DNA of 64,000 bases from Lysobacter_K sp043738095 (GCA_043738095.1 JAYSZI010000071.1:1-64000); one strand, 5' to 3'. Positions 16,801-24,589 are shown, counted from the first letter of the stretch. Numbers and translations are program-made. The notes: generated by a model from the letters alone, not told the origin.

Positions 16801-17013
16801 ACCGCACTGGTGGCGTCGCTGGGCTTCGTTCCAATGGCGCTCAATGTCGGTGCCGGCTCAGAGGTGCAGCGCCCGCTGGCGACGGTAGTCATCGGCGGCA
16901 TTGTGTCGTCGACGCTGCTCACGCTGCTGGTGCTGCCCGCGCTCTATCGTTGGTTGCATCGCGACACGCCGTCGCGTCATGCCATGGCTGATAGGGGAAC
17001 CGCACATGGGTAG
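13819..17013 (+). CDS. czcA: CzcA-type heavy-metal RND pump
   Basis: A 1064-residue proton-driven RND transporter. I chose the ATG at 13819 (MLERMIRFAIGHRW), ten bases after the czcB stop and following AAGGA, over a longer in-frame start. TM4 carries the divalent-cation signature DFGLIVDGAVIIIEN with Asp402, Asp408 and Glu415, the residues needed for proton/metal antiport in Cupriavidus CzcA. This supports export of Zn2+, Co2+ or Cd2+ rather than Cu+/Ag+. Twelve membrane segments in two halves flank large periplasmic loops (GLPGLDYSRSISRYGLSQV; PGTSLAQAV). Downstream sequence is a decayed czcD. Confidence 0.94.
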   Translation: MLERMIRFAIGHRWMMLALTLALVALGAWSFTQLPIDATPDITNVQVQINTEAAGYSPLESEQRVTFPIETAMAGLPGLDYSRSISRYGLSQVTIAFKDGTDLYFARQQVGERLQQVKSQLPDGLEPEMGPIATGLGEIFMYTVEAKPGARKEDGTPWTPTDLRTLQDWVVRPQLRNTPGVTEVNTIGGFARQIHITPEPSKLVALGFTLHDVVAAIAANNQNVGAGYIERNGQQFLVRVPGQVADLDAIRDIVLDRREGVPIRVRDVADVGEGPELRTGAATQNGREVVLGTVFMLVGANSREVAQAAAAKLEIANQSLPAGVKAIAVYDRTALVDRTIKTVSKNLVEGALLVIVVLFLLLGNFRAALITAAVIPLAMLFTVFGMVRGGVSGNLMSLGALDFGLIVDGAVIIIENCLRRFGEVQHQLGRVMTEEERHDVTASATAEVIRPSLFGLGIIAAVYLPIFALTGIEGKMFHPMAITVVLALTGAMLLSLTFVPAAVAVFLGGRVDEKENRVMQWARRCYEPLLGWSLKRGAWVMAGALALVALTGVLATRLGTEFIPNLDEGDIALHALRIPGTSLAQAVTMQSTLEARIKQFPEVERVFGKLGTAEVATDPMPPSVADTFLMMKPRSQWPDPRKPRDQLVAEIETAVRELPGNNYEFTQPIQMRMNELISGVRADVAIKLYGDDLETLVEVGEKIEEVTRSVPGASDVKLEQATGLPMLTVTPDRQALVRYGLNPGAVQETVATAIGGEVSGQLFEGDRRFDLVVRLPERLRQDPAALADLPIPLGGSDNADESSRAGGWSEVPRTVPLREVAKIESVQGPNQINRENGKRRVVVTANVRGRDLGGFVEELQRRVGEQVEVPAGYWIDYGGTFEQLISASRRLSVVVPVTLVIIFALLFMAFGSAKDALIVFSGVPLALTGGVIALALRGIPLSISAGVGFIALSGVAVLNGLVMIAFIRKLREQGDPLDEAIVDGALGRLRPVLMTALVASLGFVPMALNVGAGSEVQRPLATVVIGGIVSSTLLTLLVLPALYRWLHRDTPSRHAMADRGTAHG

Positions 17014-17104
17014 CAGTTGTGCGATCCCAGGCCCGACGTGCAGGCGCTGCGGGCCGGGCAGCGTCGTGTGCTGTGGATCGTGCTCGTCATCAACGCGCCA
17101 TCAT
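17006..17104 (+). pseudogene. czcD: czcD (cation diffusion facilitator) 5' remnant, frameshifted and truncated
   Basis: An ATG overlapping the czcA stop opens MGSSCA. After a shift into another frame near 17020, the sequence reads PRPDVQALRAGQRRVLWIVLVINA before ending in a stop at 17102-17104. A Gly-Gln-Arg-Arg-x-Leu-Trp leader into a first hydrophobic helix is how short CDF exporters encoded after czcA commonly begin. Here the protein stops within TM1 and the remainder of the gene is gone. Identity is by pattern and position. Confidence 0.6.
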
Positions 17105-17234
17105 AATTCGTTCAGCGGGACCCCATTCCTGCGAAATGCCGTAAGAGGCTAGGAATTGAAGGCTAGGTCCCGCAGGGCAAGCCTCATCTTTTGCGAGCCC
17201 CTGGATCATAGTCTGAATAGCGGTAGCGTTTCCA

Positions 17235-17264
17235 TTGGCTTATATGCATGTATGTATGTATAGT
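17235..17264 (+). promoter_or_regulatory. candidate brnTA promoter with ATGT repeats
   Basis: TTGGCT (17235-17240) and TATAGT (17259-17264) are 18 bases apart and lie eight bases before the brnT ATG. The spacer is an ATGT tandem (about 17246-17260). BrnA is known to repress its own operon, and a repeated element overlapping the -10 would be a natural binding site. Confidence 0.4.
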
Positions 17265-17272
17265 CGGACGCC

Positions 17273-17531
17273 ATGGAGTTCGACCCTAAAAAAAGCGGCA
17301 TCCAATCTCACCAAACACGGGATTGCCTTCGCCGATGTCGAGCCAGTTTTTTACGACGAGCGTGCGCTGACGATCGACAGTGATTTCGATGGCGAGGTTA
17401 GGCACGTAACGGTGGGAACCGACGCCTTAGGGCGGGTCATTGCCGTGGTATGGACGAAACGCGGATCCACCCATCGAGTCATCTCCGCGCGAGTGGCTCG
17501 ACGGAATGAGAGGGCGAGCTATGAAGACTGA
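17273..17531 (+). pseudogene. brnT: BrnT-type toxin, frameshifted at an A7 tract
   Basis: From the ATG at 17273 the frame reads MEFDPKK, matching the BrnT start, then runs through seven A residues (17288-17294). The rest of BrnT (AASNLTKHGIAFADVEPVFYDERAL ... HRVISARVARRNER) is in the next frame. Removing one A would give an intact 85-residue protein. BrnT is a ribonuclease toxin (type II module). Either the toxin is inactivated, translation slips at A7, or the extra A is a sequencing error. An alternative upstream ATG at 17235 reads through in the second frame but adds unlike residues. It overlaps brnA by 11 bases. Confidence 0.75.
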
Positions 17532-17946
17532 GTATGATTTCTCGAACGGCAGCCGCGGAGCGCTGATCGAAAGCAAGGGTAAGACTCGGATCACGATCTA
17601 CCTCGACGACGTGGTGCTCGAGAACTTTCGCAAGCGAGCCGCTAAGGAGGGTCGGGGGTATCAGACGCTGATCAACGAAGCTCTTTCAAATCCTGCTTTC
17701 GTCCATATTCCGGCGCGACAAGAGCGAACCAGAGCTAAAGAGGTTTCCCTCGCTGATCTAGGTGAGAACCTTCGGAGGTCTGTAGCTGATATTCAGGGCA
17801 TTGCGGCAATGTTGGAAGGCCACACAACTAAAGCTTTGCGCAGCACATTGAGGGTGGGTTCTAAGACCAAGCCCGGTGAGAATGTCTTTCATCATGGAGC
17901 GTCGTCGGCTGCCCCTCGACCTACGCGACCTAAAGCTAAGTCATAG
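17521..17946 (+). CDS. brnA: BrnA antitoxin with extended C-terminus
   Basis: Starts at an ATG after GAGGGCGAGCT and overlaps the toxin stop. The segment MKTEYDFSNGSRGA, then KTRITIYLDDVVLENFR and GYQTLINEAL, is the BrnA ribbon-helix-helix fold that binds both BrnT and the operator. Typical BrnA proteins are 80-110 residues; this one has 141, with an extra basic C-terminal ~55 residues (ending ...APRPTRPKAKS) of unknown role. The intact antitoxin beside a shifted toxin frame suggests module decay or regulated toxin expression. Confidence 0.8.
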   Translation: MKTEYDFSNGSRGALIESKGKTRITIYLDDVVLENFRKRAAKEGRGYQTLINEALSNPAFVHIPARQERTRAKEVSLADLGENLRRSVADIQGIAAMLEGHTTKALRSTLRVGSKTKPGENVFHHGASSAAPRPTRPKAKS

Positions 17947-18013
17947 CCCGGTCCGCAGCGCACCACTCCGCCAGGTGGATGTAACGCGTTGTACTTAACG
18001 TTGCACTTAAACG

Positions 18014-18035
18014 AAAAATCCGGCTTTCGCCGGAT
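18014..18035 (-). terminator. terminator of tRNA-Val
   Basis: On the minus strand, AUCCGGC-GAAA-GCCGGAU is a perfect seven-pair stem followed by UUUU. It begins about 22 bases after the 3' end of the tRNA-Val gene. Confidence 0.88.
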
Positions 18036-18057
18036 CGTCGCAAACCCTTGCTAGGTA

Positions 18058-18132
18058 TGGTGGGCGGTGCAGGTTTCGAACCTGCGACCCTCGCCGTGTG
18101 AAGGCGATGCTCTACCGCTGAGCTAACCGCCC
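18058..18132 (-). tRNA. tRNA-Val (CAC)
   Basis: Full cloverleaf on the minus strand: acceptor GGGCGGT/ACCGCCC, D arm GCTC..GAGC, anticodon stem TCGCC/GGCGA with loop TTCACAC (anticodon CAC), T arm GCAGG-TTCGAAA-CCTGC, discriminator A, and an encoded CCA at 18058-18060. It reads GUG valine codons. Confidence 0.97.
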
Positions 18133-18207
18133 AAATAGTCCGTTGCGGCCGCGAAGTTTACGTTGCCACGCGGGCGTGATCAAGCGGGCGGGGCCATTGC
18201 TGGCGGC

Positions 18208-19062
18208 TCACTCCAATTCAGCCCGGGCGTAGGCCGCGTCCAGCGCCTCCATGGCGTCTAGCGGCTTCAGCTTGGCGGCTTTCTCGTAGGCCGCAGCGGC
18301 TGCTGCTTCCTGTTTGCTGCCGTGCAGCAGCATCAACACGTTGCCGTGCTCGATGTGGGCGATCGGAGAGCCCGGCGTGCACTTGAGCGCCGTCTGGATG
18401 TGTTTGTCGGCTTCGGCGGCCTTTGCGCCGTAAGTGAGCCCGCCAAGTAGGGCGCCAACCTTGCCGATGATTTCGGCGTGGTACAGCGCCATCGCCGTGT
18501 GAGCTTCCGCGTGCTTGGGCGCCCGTTCGAGCGCGGCATCGAGCGCCCCGCGCACTTTGCCGGCGATCCCGGCTTTCAGGGCCTTGGTGATGCTCAGCCC
18601 CTGGCTGTAGCGCCCGAGCGCGAATGCGTGGCGGTAGTGGCTGTTGGCCTCGTCGGGCAGGGCCTGGACGGCCGCTTCGGCCATTGCGGCGGCCTGCTCG
18701 AAGCGTCTGAGCTTTTCGGCATCGTCTTCGACCAGATAGGTCGCGTGGATGCCGAGCGCCTTGACCGCGACTGAGGCACCGAGCGGGCCTAGTTTTTCGC
18801 CGGTATCGAAGGCGGCCTTGAAGTCGCCGCGATGGAACGCGCGCCAGGCGTCCTGCAGCGCCACGGCCAGCGCGTCGGCATCTAGCCCTTTGCGCGCGGC
18901 CTTGCCGGCGGCGGCGAGGAGCACCTCGGCGCGACCCACGTCCGGGTAGGGTTCGATATCGCCTGCGTGCAGTTTGGGCCAGGCTTTCTTCAACGCGTCG
19001 CCGGCATACGTGTACGCGTTAGCGTCGTGCGGAAATGCGGCCCACGCGGATTTGGCAGTCAT
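18208..19062 (-). CDS. TPR-like helical repeat protein of unknown function
   Basis: A 284-residue Ala-rich protein made of paired helices; the clearest tetratricopeptide-like units are ALDAALERAPKHAEAHTAMALYHAE and the following AEADKHIQTALKCTPGSPIAHIEHGNVLMLL. No signal peptide. The start MTAKSAWAAFPHDANAY at 19062 is preferred; an upstream in-frame ATG would add an unlikely 23 residues. It is a single gene between tRNA-Val and a silent stretch, so neighbours give no clue. It probably acts as a protein-protein scaffold. Confidence 0.75.
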   Translation of the reverse strand: MTAKSAWAAFPHDANAYTYAGDALKKAWPKLHAGDIEPYPDVGRAEVLLAAAGKAARKGLDADALAVALQDAWRAFHRGDFKAAFDTGEKLGPLGASVAVKALGIHATYLVEDDAEKLRRFEQAAAMAEAAVQALPDEANSHYRHAFALGRYSQGLSITKALKAGIAGKVRGALDAALERAPKHAEAHTAMALYHAEIIGKVGALLGGLTYGAKAAEADKHIQTALKCTPGSPIAHIEHGNVLMLLHGSKQEAAAAAAYEKAAKLKPLDAMEALDAAYARAELE

Positions 19063-19545
19063 CGATGGTCCATTTTCGGATGAACAGGTCGCCGCAGCAT
19101 CCGGTCTGACACGTGTGGAGGCAAGCCCCATGCGGCTCTAGGGTGGTTGCCCCGTGCAGCGTGGGCAGAGGGTCGTCAGGAGTCGGCCGTGCTTCTGCGA
19201 GAGCACGCCGTGGCAACGAGCCAATCTGCCGGCGGCAACACCGGGCACAACAGAGTGCGCACTTATGGCTCGTTGGCTTGGGCTTGACGTCGCTAATCGC
19301 CCGTCAAGCGGGTCGCGCGGTGCCGCGCCAGGTGCAGTTACGTAATGGGAGGAGCAGAGCGCTCGGTGCCTGCCTCTTGGGTTCGACGCGGACCCCAGCG
19401 GAATGCAGGCAAACGGTGGCCAGGCACGGTCGGAATCCGCCCGGCGCAGCCGCATTAGCCGAGGCGATGCCGGGTAAGGCACCCGCCTGGATCTGATGCC
19501 AGGCCCAAGCAGCGCAGGCCTGTGGCCTGACTGCAATGAACCCGC
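19063..19545. other. intergenic, nothing recognised
   Basis: Nearly 480 bases between two minus-strand genes. Open frames on both strands have no family-like features; no hairpin with a U tract or long repeat was found. Confidence 0.4.
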
Positions 19546-20172
19546 TCAATCCAGGTAAGCGCGTATCAGGGTATTGAGGTGCAAGCGCTCGGCATCGCGT
19601 AGGAACGGTGCCAGCAACATCATCACTTGCACGATGCCGGCGCGGATCGCCGCGTGCTCGTCCTTGTCTCCGCGCGCCGAGGCGTAGTTGAGCCAGAACG
19701 TGGCGATCACCAAAACATTGGTGGCCGTGGCTGCGAGCTCTTCGGCCGAGGCTCGCATCACCCCGGCCTGGGACAGCCCGCGCATCACCGCGTGGGCCTG
19801 CGCGTCCGCCCGTTTGAGGATGCGCGCAAAGCGCATGCGCAGGCGGCGGTTGCGGCTGAGGATCTCGATCAGGTCGCGGTACAGGAAGCGGTAGTCCCAG
19901 ATGCTTTCGAACACCAGATGCAGCTGCAGCCAGATGTCTTCCAGGCCCGGCAGTCGGCCCTGCGGCGCGGCCAGGGCGCTGTCCATGCGCTGCTCGAAGC
20001 GCGCGAACAGGTGTTCGATGATGTCGTCCTTGTTGCGGAAGTGGTAGTACAGATTGCCGGGACTGATCTCCATCTCGTCGGCGATGTGATTGGTGGTGAC
20101 GTTCGGCTCACCCTGCGCATTGAACATGCTCAACGCGGCATCGAGGATGCGCTGGCGGGTCTGCTTGGCCAT
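19546..20172 (-). CDS. TetR/AcrR-family regulator, probably of lipid or PHA metabolism
   Basis: A 208-residue TetR repressor. The N-terminal helix-turn-helix is VTTNHIADEMEISPGNLYYHFRNKDDII (residues ~25-52), with the NLYYHF recognition helix. The longer C-terminal ligand/dimer domain (IWDYRFLYRDLIEILSRNRRLR, then VLVIATFWLNYA) resembles the PhaD-like group that senses acyl-CoA-type ligands. It is followed by the acyl-CoA-binding protein gene on the same strand side and faces the acyl-CoA reductase, so control of that lipid cluster is a reasonable inference. Confidence 0.85.
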   Translation of the reverse strand: MAKQTRQRILDAALSMFNAQGEPNVTTNHIADEMEISPGNLYYHFRNKDDIIEHLFARFEQRMDSALAAPQGRLPGLEDIWLQLHLVFESIWDYRFLYRDLIEILSRNRRLRMRFARILKRADAQAHAVMRGLSQAGVMRASAEELAATATNVLVIATFWLNYASARGDKDEHAAIRAGIVQVMMLLAPFLRDAERLHLNTLIRAYLD

Positions 20173-20205
20173 CGACCGGTCTGCTGCCTCAACCCGCCGT
20201 CGGCA

Positions 20206-20490
20206 TCAGGGGCGCAGCTTCTTGACGAGGTCGACGTACTTCTGCATCGCCTCTTGCTGGTTGGTGCCTTGCAGCTTGGCCCAGGCCTCGTACTTGGCGG
20301 TGCCGACGAAGTCGAAGAAGCCCGGTTTCGGCCCGCTGACATCGCCTTCGGCGCCCTGTTTGTACAGCCCATAGAGTCGCAACAGGGTTTCATTGTCCGG
20401 CCGCTCGGCCAGCGCATGGACGTCCGTGGCCGCTTGCTCGAAGGCCTGCTGCAAGGCTGGGTTTTCTGCGGCATTTTCTGGCATGGACAT
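20206..20490 (-). CDS. acyl-CoA-binding protein
   Basis: A 94-residue four-helix ACBP: ALQQAFEQAATDVHAL, LLRLYGLYKQGAEGDV, then KPGFFDFVGTAKYEAW and the closing KYVDLVKKL. The LYGLYKQ and KYEAW motifs contain the tyrosines and lysines that hold the CoA adenine and phosphate. The ATG at 20490 is preceded by GGAGA at good distance. The protein buffers and delivers long-chain acyl-CoA in the cytosol. It is transcribed divergently from, and lies 150 bases from, the fatty acyl-CoA reductase, whose substrate it probably supplies; the TetR gene follows 33 bases downstream. Confidence 0.9.
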   Translation of the reverse strand: MSMPENAAENPALQQAFEQAATDVHALAERPDNETLLRLYGLYKQGAEGDVSGPKPGFFDFVGTAKYEAWAKLQGTNQQEAMQKYVDLVKKLRP

Positions 20491-20639
20491 GGCAGTCTCC
20501 AAGGCTTCCGGCGCGGTGGCGGCATAACAGCATGCAGGGTGGGGGCGGTCAATACGATGGGGAATTGTTACCGCGCCGTCGCTCTGGCAACGTAGCGCGA
20601 TGACGCCGTCATCGCGGCCGACCATGGGGCAGGAGAGGC

Positions 20640-22628
20640 ATGAGCTACTTCGTCACCGGCGCGACGGGATTCATCGGTCGCCATCTCGTCAGCAATCTAC
20701 TCAAGCGCAAGGGCTCGATCTACGTGCTGGTGCGCAAGGATTCGCAGAAGAAGTTTGCCGCGATCGGCAAGAAAATGGGCTGGGACATGAAACGTGTGAT
20801 CGCCGTCGACGGCGACATGACGACGGCCCAATGCGGGGTGGGTGCGGCGCAACTGCGCACGCTGACTGGCGGCATCAAGCACTTCTTCCATCTCGCGGCG
20901 ATCTACGACCTCACCGCCGGCGCGGAATCGCAGCGCCGGAGCAACATCGACGGCACCCAGCACGCGCTGGACCTTGCGGTCGCGATCAAGGCCGGTTGCT
21001 TCCACCACACCAGTTCCATCGCGGCCGCGGGTCTGTACCCGGGCGTGTTCCGCGAAGACATGTTCGACGAAGCCGAAGGCCTCAACGATCCCTACCTGCG
21101 CACCAAGCACGACGCCGAAGGGCTGGTTCGTGCCGACAAACGCATCAAATGGCGCATCTACCGTCCGGGCATGGTCGTCGGCCACTCCCAAACCGGTGAG
21201 ATGGACAAGATCGACGGCCCCTACTATTTTTTCACCTTCCTCAAGAAGCTACGCGAGATGCTGCCGCCGTGGATGCCGACGCTCGGCATCGAAGGCGGCC
21301 GGATCAACGTCGTGCCAGTCGATTTTGTTGTTGATGCGATGGACCACATCGCGCACAAGCCCAAGCTCGACGGCCATTGCTTCCACCTGACCGACCCGGA
21401 GCCGCAACGCGTCGGCGAGGTGCTCAACACGTTCGCCCGCGCTGGCCACGCGCCGCAGATGACCATGCGCATCGATGCGCGCATGTTCGCGTTCTTGCCT
21501 GGCAGCGTGCGCACCGCGGTCGGGAACCTGCCGCCGGTGCGGCGCTTCATCGGCATGATGCTGCGCGACTTCCGGATCCCGAAAGAGGTGCTGAAGTTCA
21601 TCACCTATCCGACCCGTTTCGACAACCGCGAAACCGAGCGGGCGCTCAAGGGCAGCGGCATCGCGGTGCCGGCGCTCGACAGTTACGCGTGGCGGTTGTG
21701 GGATTACTGGGAGCGGCATCTGGACCCCGACCTGTTCGTCGACCGCACGCTCAAGGGCAAGGTTCGCAACAAGGTCGTGGTGATCACCGGCGGATCGTCC
21801 GGGATTGGCCTGGCGACGGCGACCAAGGTGGCTGCGGCCGGCGCGGTAACGATCATCGTCGCGCGCGGCGAGGAAGAATTGTTCAAGGCCCGCGACGCGA
21901 TGAAGGCCAGCGGCGGCAAGGTGTTTGCGTATACCGCGGATCTCGCCGACATGGCCGATGGCGATCGGCTGGTGAAGCAGATTCTCGACGAGCACGGGCA
22001 CGTCGACATCCTGATCAATAACGCCGGCCGCTCGATCCGCCGTTCCATTGAACTCAGTTACGACCGCTTCCACGATTTCGAGCGGACGATGCAGCTCAAT
22101 TATTTCGGCAGCCTGCGCTTGATCATGGGCTTCATGCCGAAGATGACCGAGCGCCGCAAAGGCCACATCATCAACATCAGCTCGATCGGCGTGCTGGCCA
22201 GTTCGCCGCGGTTCTCGGCCTATGTCGCCTCGAAAGCGGCGCTCGACGCATTCAGTCGCTGCGCGCAGGGCGAGTTGTCCGGCAAAGGCATCAGCTTCAC
22301 CACCATCAACATGCCACTGGTCAAGACGCCGATGATCGCGCCGACCAAGATGTACGACAGCATGCCGACGCTCACGCCTGACGAAGCCGCGGATCTGCTG
22401 GTCAGGGCGATCATCGAAAAGCCAAGCCGGATTGCAACACGGCTGGGGACCTTCTCGGCCCTGCTCAATGCGTTGGCGCCGAAGGCGTACGAGGTGGTGA
22501 TGAACAGTGCCTTCGAGTTGTTCCCGGATTCGGCCGCCGCCAAGGGCGATGCCAAGGGCTTGAAAGACGAGCACGCCAGTAACGAACAGATCGCCTTCGC
22601 CGCACTGATGCGCGGAGTGCATTGGTAG
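20640..22628 (+). CDS. fatty acyl-CoA reductase, two-domain SDR fusion (fatty-alcohol forming)
   Basis: A 662-residue fusion of two short-chain dehydrogenase folds. The N-terminal extended SDR has TGATGFIG (residues 6-13) and YLRTK (Tyr152, Lys156), plus GEMDKIDGPYYFF and VPVDFVVDAMDHIAH. The C-terminal classical SDR begins TGGSSGIG near residue 383, with NNAGRS and YVASK (Tyr528, Lys532). Length, order and many motifs match, from memory, the Marinobacter reductase Maqu_2507 (661 residues), which converts fatty acyl-CoA through aldehyde to fatty alcohol with NADPH for wax-ester synthesis. Both active sites look intact. The adjacent acyl-CoA-binding protein fits this role. Less likely it is a generic SDR of unknown substrate. 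Confidence 0.85.
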   Translation: MSYFVTGATGFIGRHLVSNLLKRKGSIYVLVRKDSQKKFAAIGKKMGWDMKRVIAVDGDMTTAQCGVGAAQLRTLTGGIKHFFHLAAIYDLTAGAESQRRSNIDGTQHALDLAVAIKAGCFHHTSSIAAAGLYPGVFREDMFDEAEGLNDPYLRTKHDAEGLVRADKRIKWRIYRPGMVVGHSQTGEMDKIDGPYYFFTFLKKLREMLPPWMPTLGIEGGRINVVPVDFVVDAMDHIAHKPKLDGHCFHLTDPEPQRVGEVLNTFARAGHAPQMTMRIDARMFAFLPGSVRTAVGNLPPVRRFIGMMLRDFRIPKEVLKFITYPTRFDNRETERALKGSGIAVPALDSYAWRLWDYWERHLDPDLFVDRTLKGKVRNKVVVITGGSSGIGLATATKVAAAGAVTIIVARGEEELFKARDAMKASGGKVFAYTADLADMADGDRLVKQILDEHGHVDILINNAGRSIRRSIELSYDRFHDFERTMQLNYFGSLRLIMGFMPKMTERRKGHIINISSIGVLASSPRFSAYVASKAALDAFSRCAQGELSGKGISFTTINMPLVKTPMIAPTKMYDSMPTLTPDEAADLLVRAIIEKPSRIATRLGTFSALLNALAPKAYEVVMNSAFELFPDSAAAKGDAKGLKDEHASNEQIAFAALMRGVHW

Positions 22629-22857
22629 GTGAAGTCGCTAGTGCCCGCAGAGGGCCGGGTCGCACTCAGGTCGCGTTGGCGCCGCCCGAAGACCAGCCCG
22701 TTCGGTCAGGTTGGGCAACGCGATCCCGGCGGACTTCGAAATGCCCGGACCAAGCGTCTCACCGCGACTGAGCGCCGTTGCGGAACACGCTACCCAACTT
22801 AAAACTTGCGCCTGACTACCATGGGCATGGGCGTGGTTGGCGCGATTTTTCGAACCC
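22629..22857. other. convergent intergenic region, nothing recognised
   Basis: About 230 bases between the 3' ends of the reductase and the membrane nuclease-like gene. No terminator hairpin with U tract was found on either strand. Confidence 0.35.
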
Positions 22858-23790
22858 TTAATACAACTTGCACTGCAGGAACCGCACCGGGCGGCTGCTG
22901 CCGGGCACGGGCTGCAATTGCAGACGAGAAGCGCTCAACCCGTCATACCGCTCCACCACGCCGCAGATCGCCTGCAGAGGGTCCAGGCCCGAGTCGTCGC
23001 CCAGATAGACGAGCAGGGTCGAGCGCGTCGACCACATGGCGCGGTTGATCCCCGGCAGGTCGGATACCTCCTGTTGGACCAACTCGCGTTGTTCGGCCTC
23101 GCTGAGCGGGGCGGGGGCCAACACCAACGGATTGTCAAGCGCGGCATTGCCGGGGATCGGACCGCTGGGTGCGGTGGCGGTTACGTCAGGATCCCGTGGT
23201 GCAATCCGGGTCGGCAGCAGCCATGCAGTACCCACGCCTAACAAGAGCGCGGCGACCCAGCCCAAGGCGACAAAGCGCGCGCTGCGTGCATGGGCCTGGG
23301 TGGCGACGGTGTTGCGGACGCTGTCCGGCAGCAGCGGCTTGAGCATCGGCCACAGGGCCGCACCGCTGAATAGTTCGATGTCCCCGGCCTGCTTGCGGGC
23401 TTCCGGGTCGATGCTGCCGGGGGTCGCAATCAGTCCGGCGGAAGCGTCGTTGAGACGCATCGACTTGGCGAACTCGGCCAGGGTCGCGGGTGTAATCCGA
23501 TAGTCCATCCCCTGCTTACAAGCCAGCAGCCAGGACCGCCCATCTCGGCGCAGCACGAGGTCGGTCTGCTGGCCCCGATGGGGGGTACTGTCGGGGGCGG
23601 GGTCGAAGCCGCGCTCGCGCAAGGCATCGACCACCAGCTGTGAGAACTCGCGCCAACGCATGCCGGCCACGATCTTCATACCGGCGCCGGCTTCAAGCCG
23701 GTGGCGATGCACCAGCCAAAAATAGGCGGTAGCTGCGCCGCCAAAGACGATAGCGACCAAGGATGCGATTAGTAGCGATGAAGCCATCAA
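22858..23790 (-). CDS. membrane-anchored Mrr/restriction-endonuclease-like protein
   Basis: A 310-residue protein with an N-terminal membrane helix (LLIASLVAIVFGGAATAYFWLV) and a second around residues 175-192 (ALGWVAALLLGVGTAWLL). Between them lies a PD-(D/E)xK fold of the Mrr_cat type: GMRWREFSQLVVDALRERGF, QTDLVLRRDG, LLACKQG, then ASAGLIATPG. The core Asp and Lys are present but the usual Glu/Gln before Lys is replaced (ACK), so activity is uncertain. The C-terminal ~90 residues form a separate periplasmic-like region ending in a Cys-containing strand. Homologues often have no proven DNA-cleaving role. It has no methylase partner, so it is not an evident restriction system. Confidence 0.75.
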   Translation of the reverse strand: MMASSLLIASLVAIVFGGAATAYFWLVHRHRLEAGAGMKIVAGMRWREFSQLVVDALRERGFDPAPDSTPHRGQQTDLVLRRDGRSWLLACKQGMDYRITPATLAEFAKSMRLNDASAGLIATPGSIDPEARKQAGDIELFSGAALWPMLKPLLPDSVRNTVATQAHARSARFVALGWVAALLLGVGTAWLLPTRIAPRDPDVTATAPSGPIPGNAALDNPLVLAPAPLSEAEQRELVQQEVSDLPGINRAMWSTRSTLLVYLGDDSGLDPLQAICGVVERYDGLSASRLQLQPVPGSSRPVRFLQCKLY

Positions 23791-23931
23791 AGTGCCTGCG
23801 TTGGCCCGGGGGAGGGGGGACTATATCGTCGCCCGCCCACAATCAGGTGGGAGCGGTAGTGACGTTGTGAGTTCGCGATGGTTCAGCGCCGACGTGCTTG
23901 GTCGCCGCGGCGGAGAATACTCACAGGCATG

Positions 23932-23960
23932 AAAAAACCCGCCAGCTGACACTGGCGGGT
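23932..23960 (-). terminator. terminator of the phasin gene
   Basis: On the minus strand CCCGCCAG and CTGGCGGG form a perfect eight-pair stem with a six-base loop followed by UUUUUU; it lies 27 bases after the phasin stop codon. Confidence 0.93.
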
Positions 23961-23986
23961 GCAGGGTTGAGCCGGCAGATGGGGCG

Positions 23987-24589
23987 TTACGGCGCGACCG
24001 GCCCCTTCGGTACCGCAATCGTCCTGCGGCCGACTTTCTTCGTTACCGCCTTCCTGGCCGCGGTGCCCCGCGTGGCGGGCTTGGTCGCGGCCTTCTTGGT
24101 CGGCGCTTTGCGAAGCGGCGCTGAGGCGGCCTGGGCGGGCTTGGCGCCGCCCTGGCGACGTAGCTCGCCCGTCAGCGTGTCGACACGACGGCTGAGGTCG
24201 ATGATGTCCTTGCGATCGGGCACGCCCAGCTTGACCAGCGCTTTGTGCACCCGGTCCTCGAACACCTTTTCCAGCCGGTCCCAGGTGTCGACCGCGCGTT
24301 CGCGCGCCTGGCCAACCGTGGATTCCACCTTGTCGCGAAGCACCTCGGCCTGGCCACCCGTGAACTTGCGCGCGGTCTGCTCTAGGGTCACGCCTTCCTT
24401 GACCAAGCCCTCGAACAGCTTGGTGCCCTCGGCCTGAGCGCGACCGAACGCGCCGACGCCTGCGAGCCAGATCTGCTGGGCCGACTCGCTCAGGCTGCGC
24501 GACAAGCGCTCGGCCTGCTGCTGCGCGCTGACTTTTTCGCCGCCCTTGCTGGAGGGCTTTTTCTTCGCGGTTTTCTTGAACGTGGCCAT
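23987..24589 (-). CDS. phasin family protein (PhaF/PhaI type)
   Basis: A 200-residue phasin. The amphipathic, coiled-coil-prone core (IWLAGVGAFGRAQAEGTKLFEGLVKEG ... VFEDRVHKALVKLGVP ... LSRRVDTLTGEL) is the granule-coating domain of the PhaI/PhaF family. Lys-rich ends flank it: MATFKKTAKKKP at the start and an Ala/Lys/Thr-rich C-terminal tail (~60 residues) like the DNA-binding, histone-like tail of Pseudomonas PhaF. It should coat PHA granules and may tie them to the nucleoid for even segregation. No phaC synthase lies in the window. Confidence 0.88.
   Translation of the reverse strand: MATFKKTAKKKPSSKGGEKVSAQQQAERLSRSLSESAQQIWLAGVGAFGRAQAEGTKLFEGLVKEGVTLEQTARKFTGGQAEVLRDKVESTVGQARERAVDTWDRLEKVFEDRVHKALVKLGVPDRKDIIDLSRRVDTLTGELRRQGGAKPAQAASAPLRKAPTKKAATKPATRGTAARKAVTKKVGRRTIAVPKGPVAP

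Noticed and set aside
11272..17013. Copper/silver (Cus-type) efflux
   Set aside because: The pump carries the Asp402/Asp408/Glu415 signature of divalent-metal CzcA, and no CusF or methionine-rich motifs are present.
22858..23790. Restriction-modification system
   Set aside because: The nuclease-like protein has two membrane helices, an altered active-site motif and no methylase or specificity partner.
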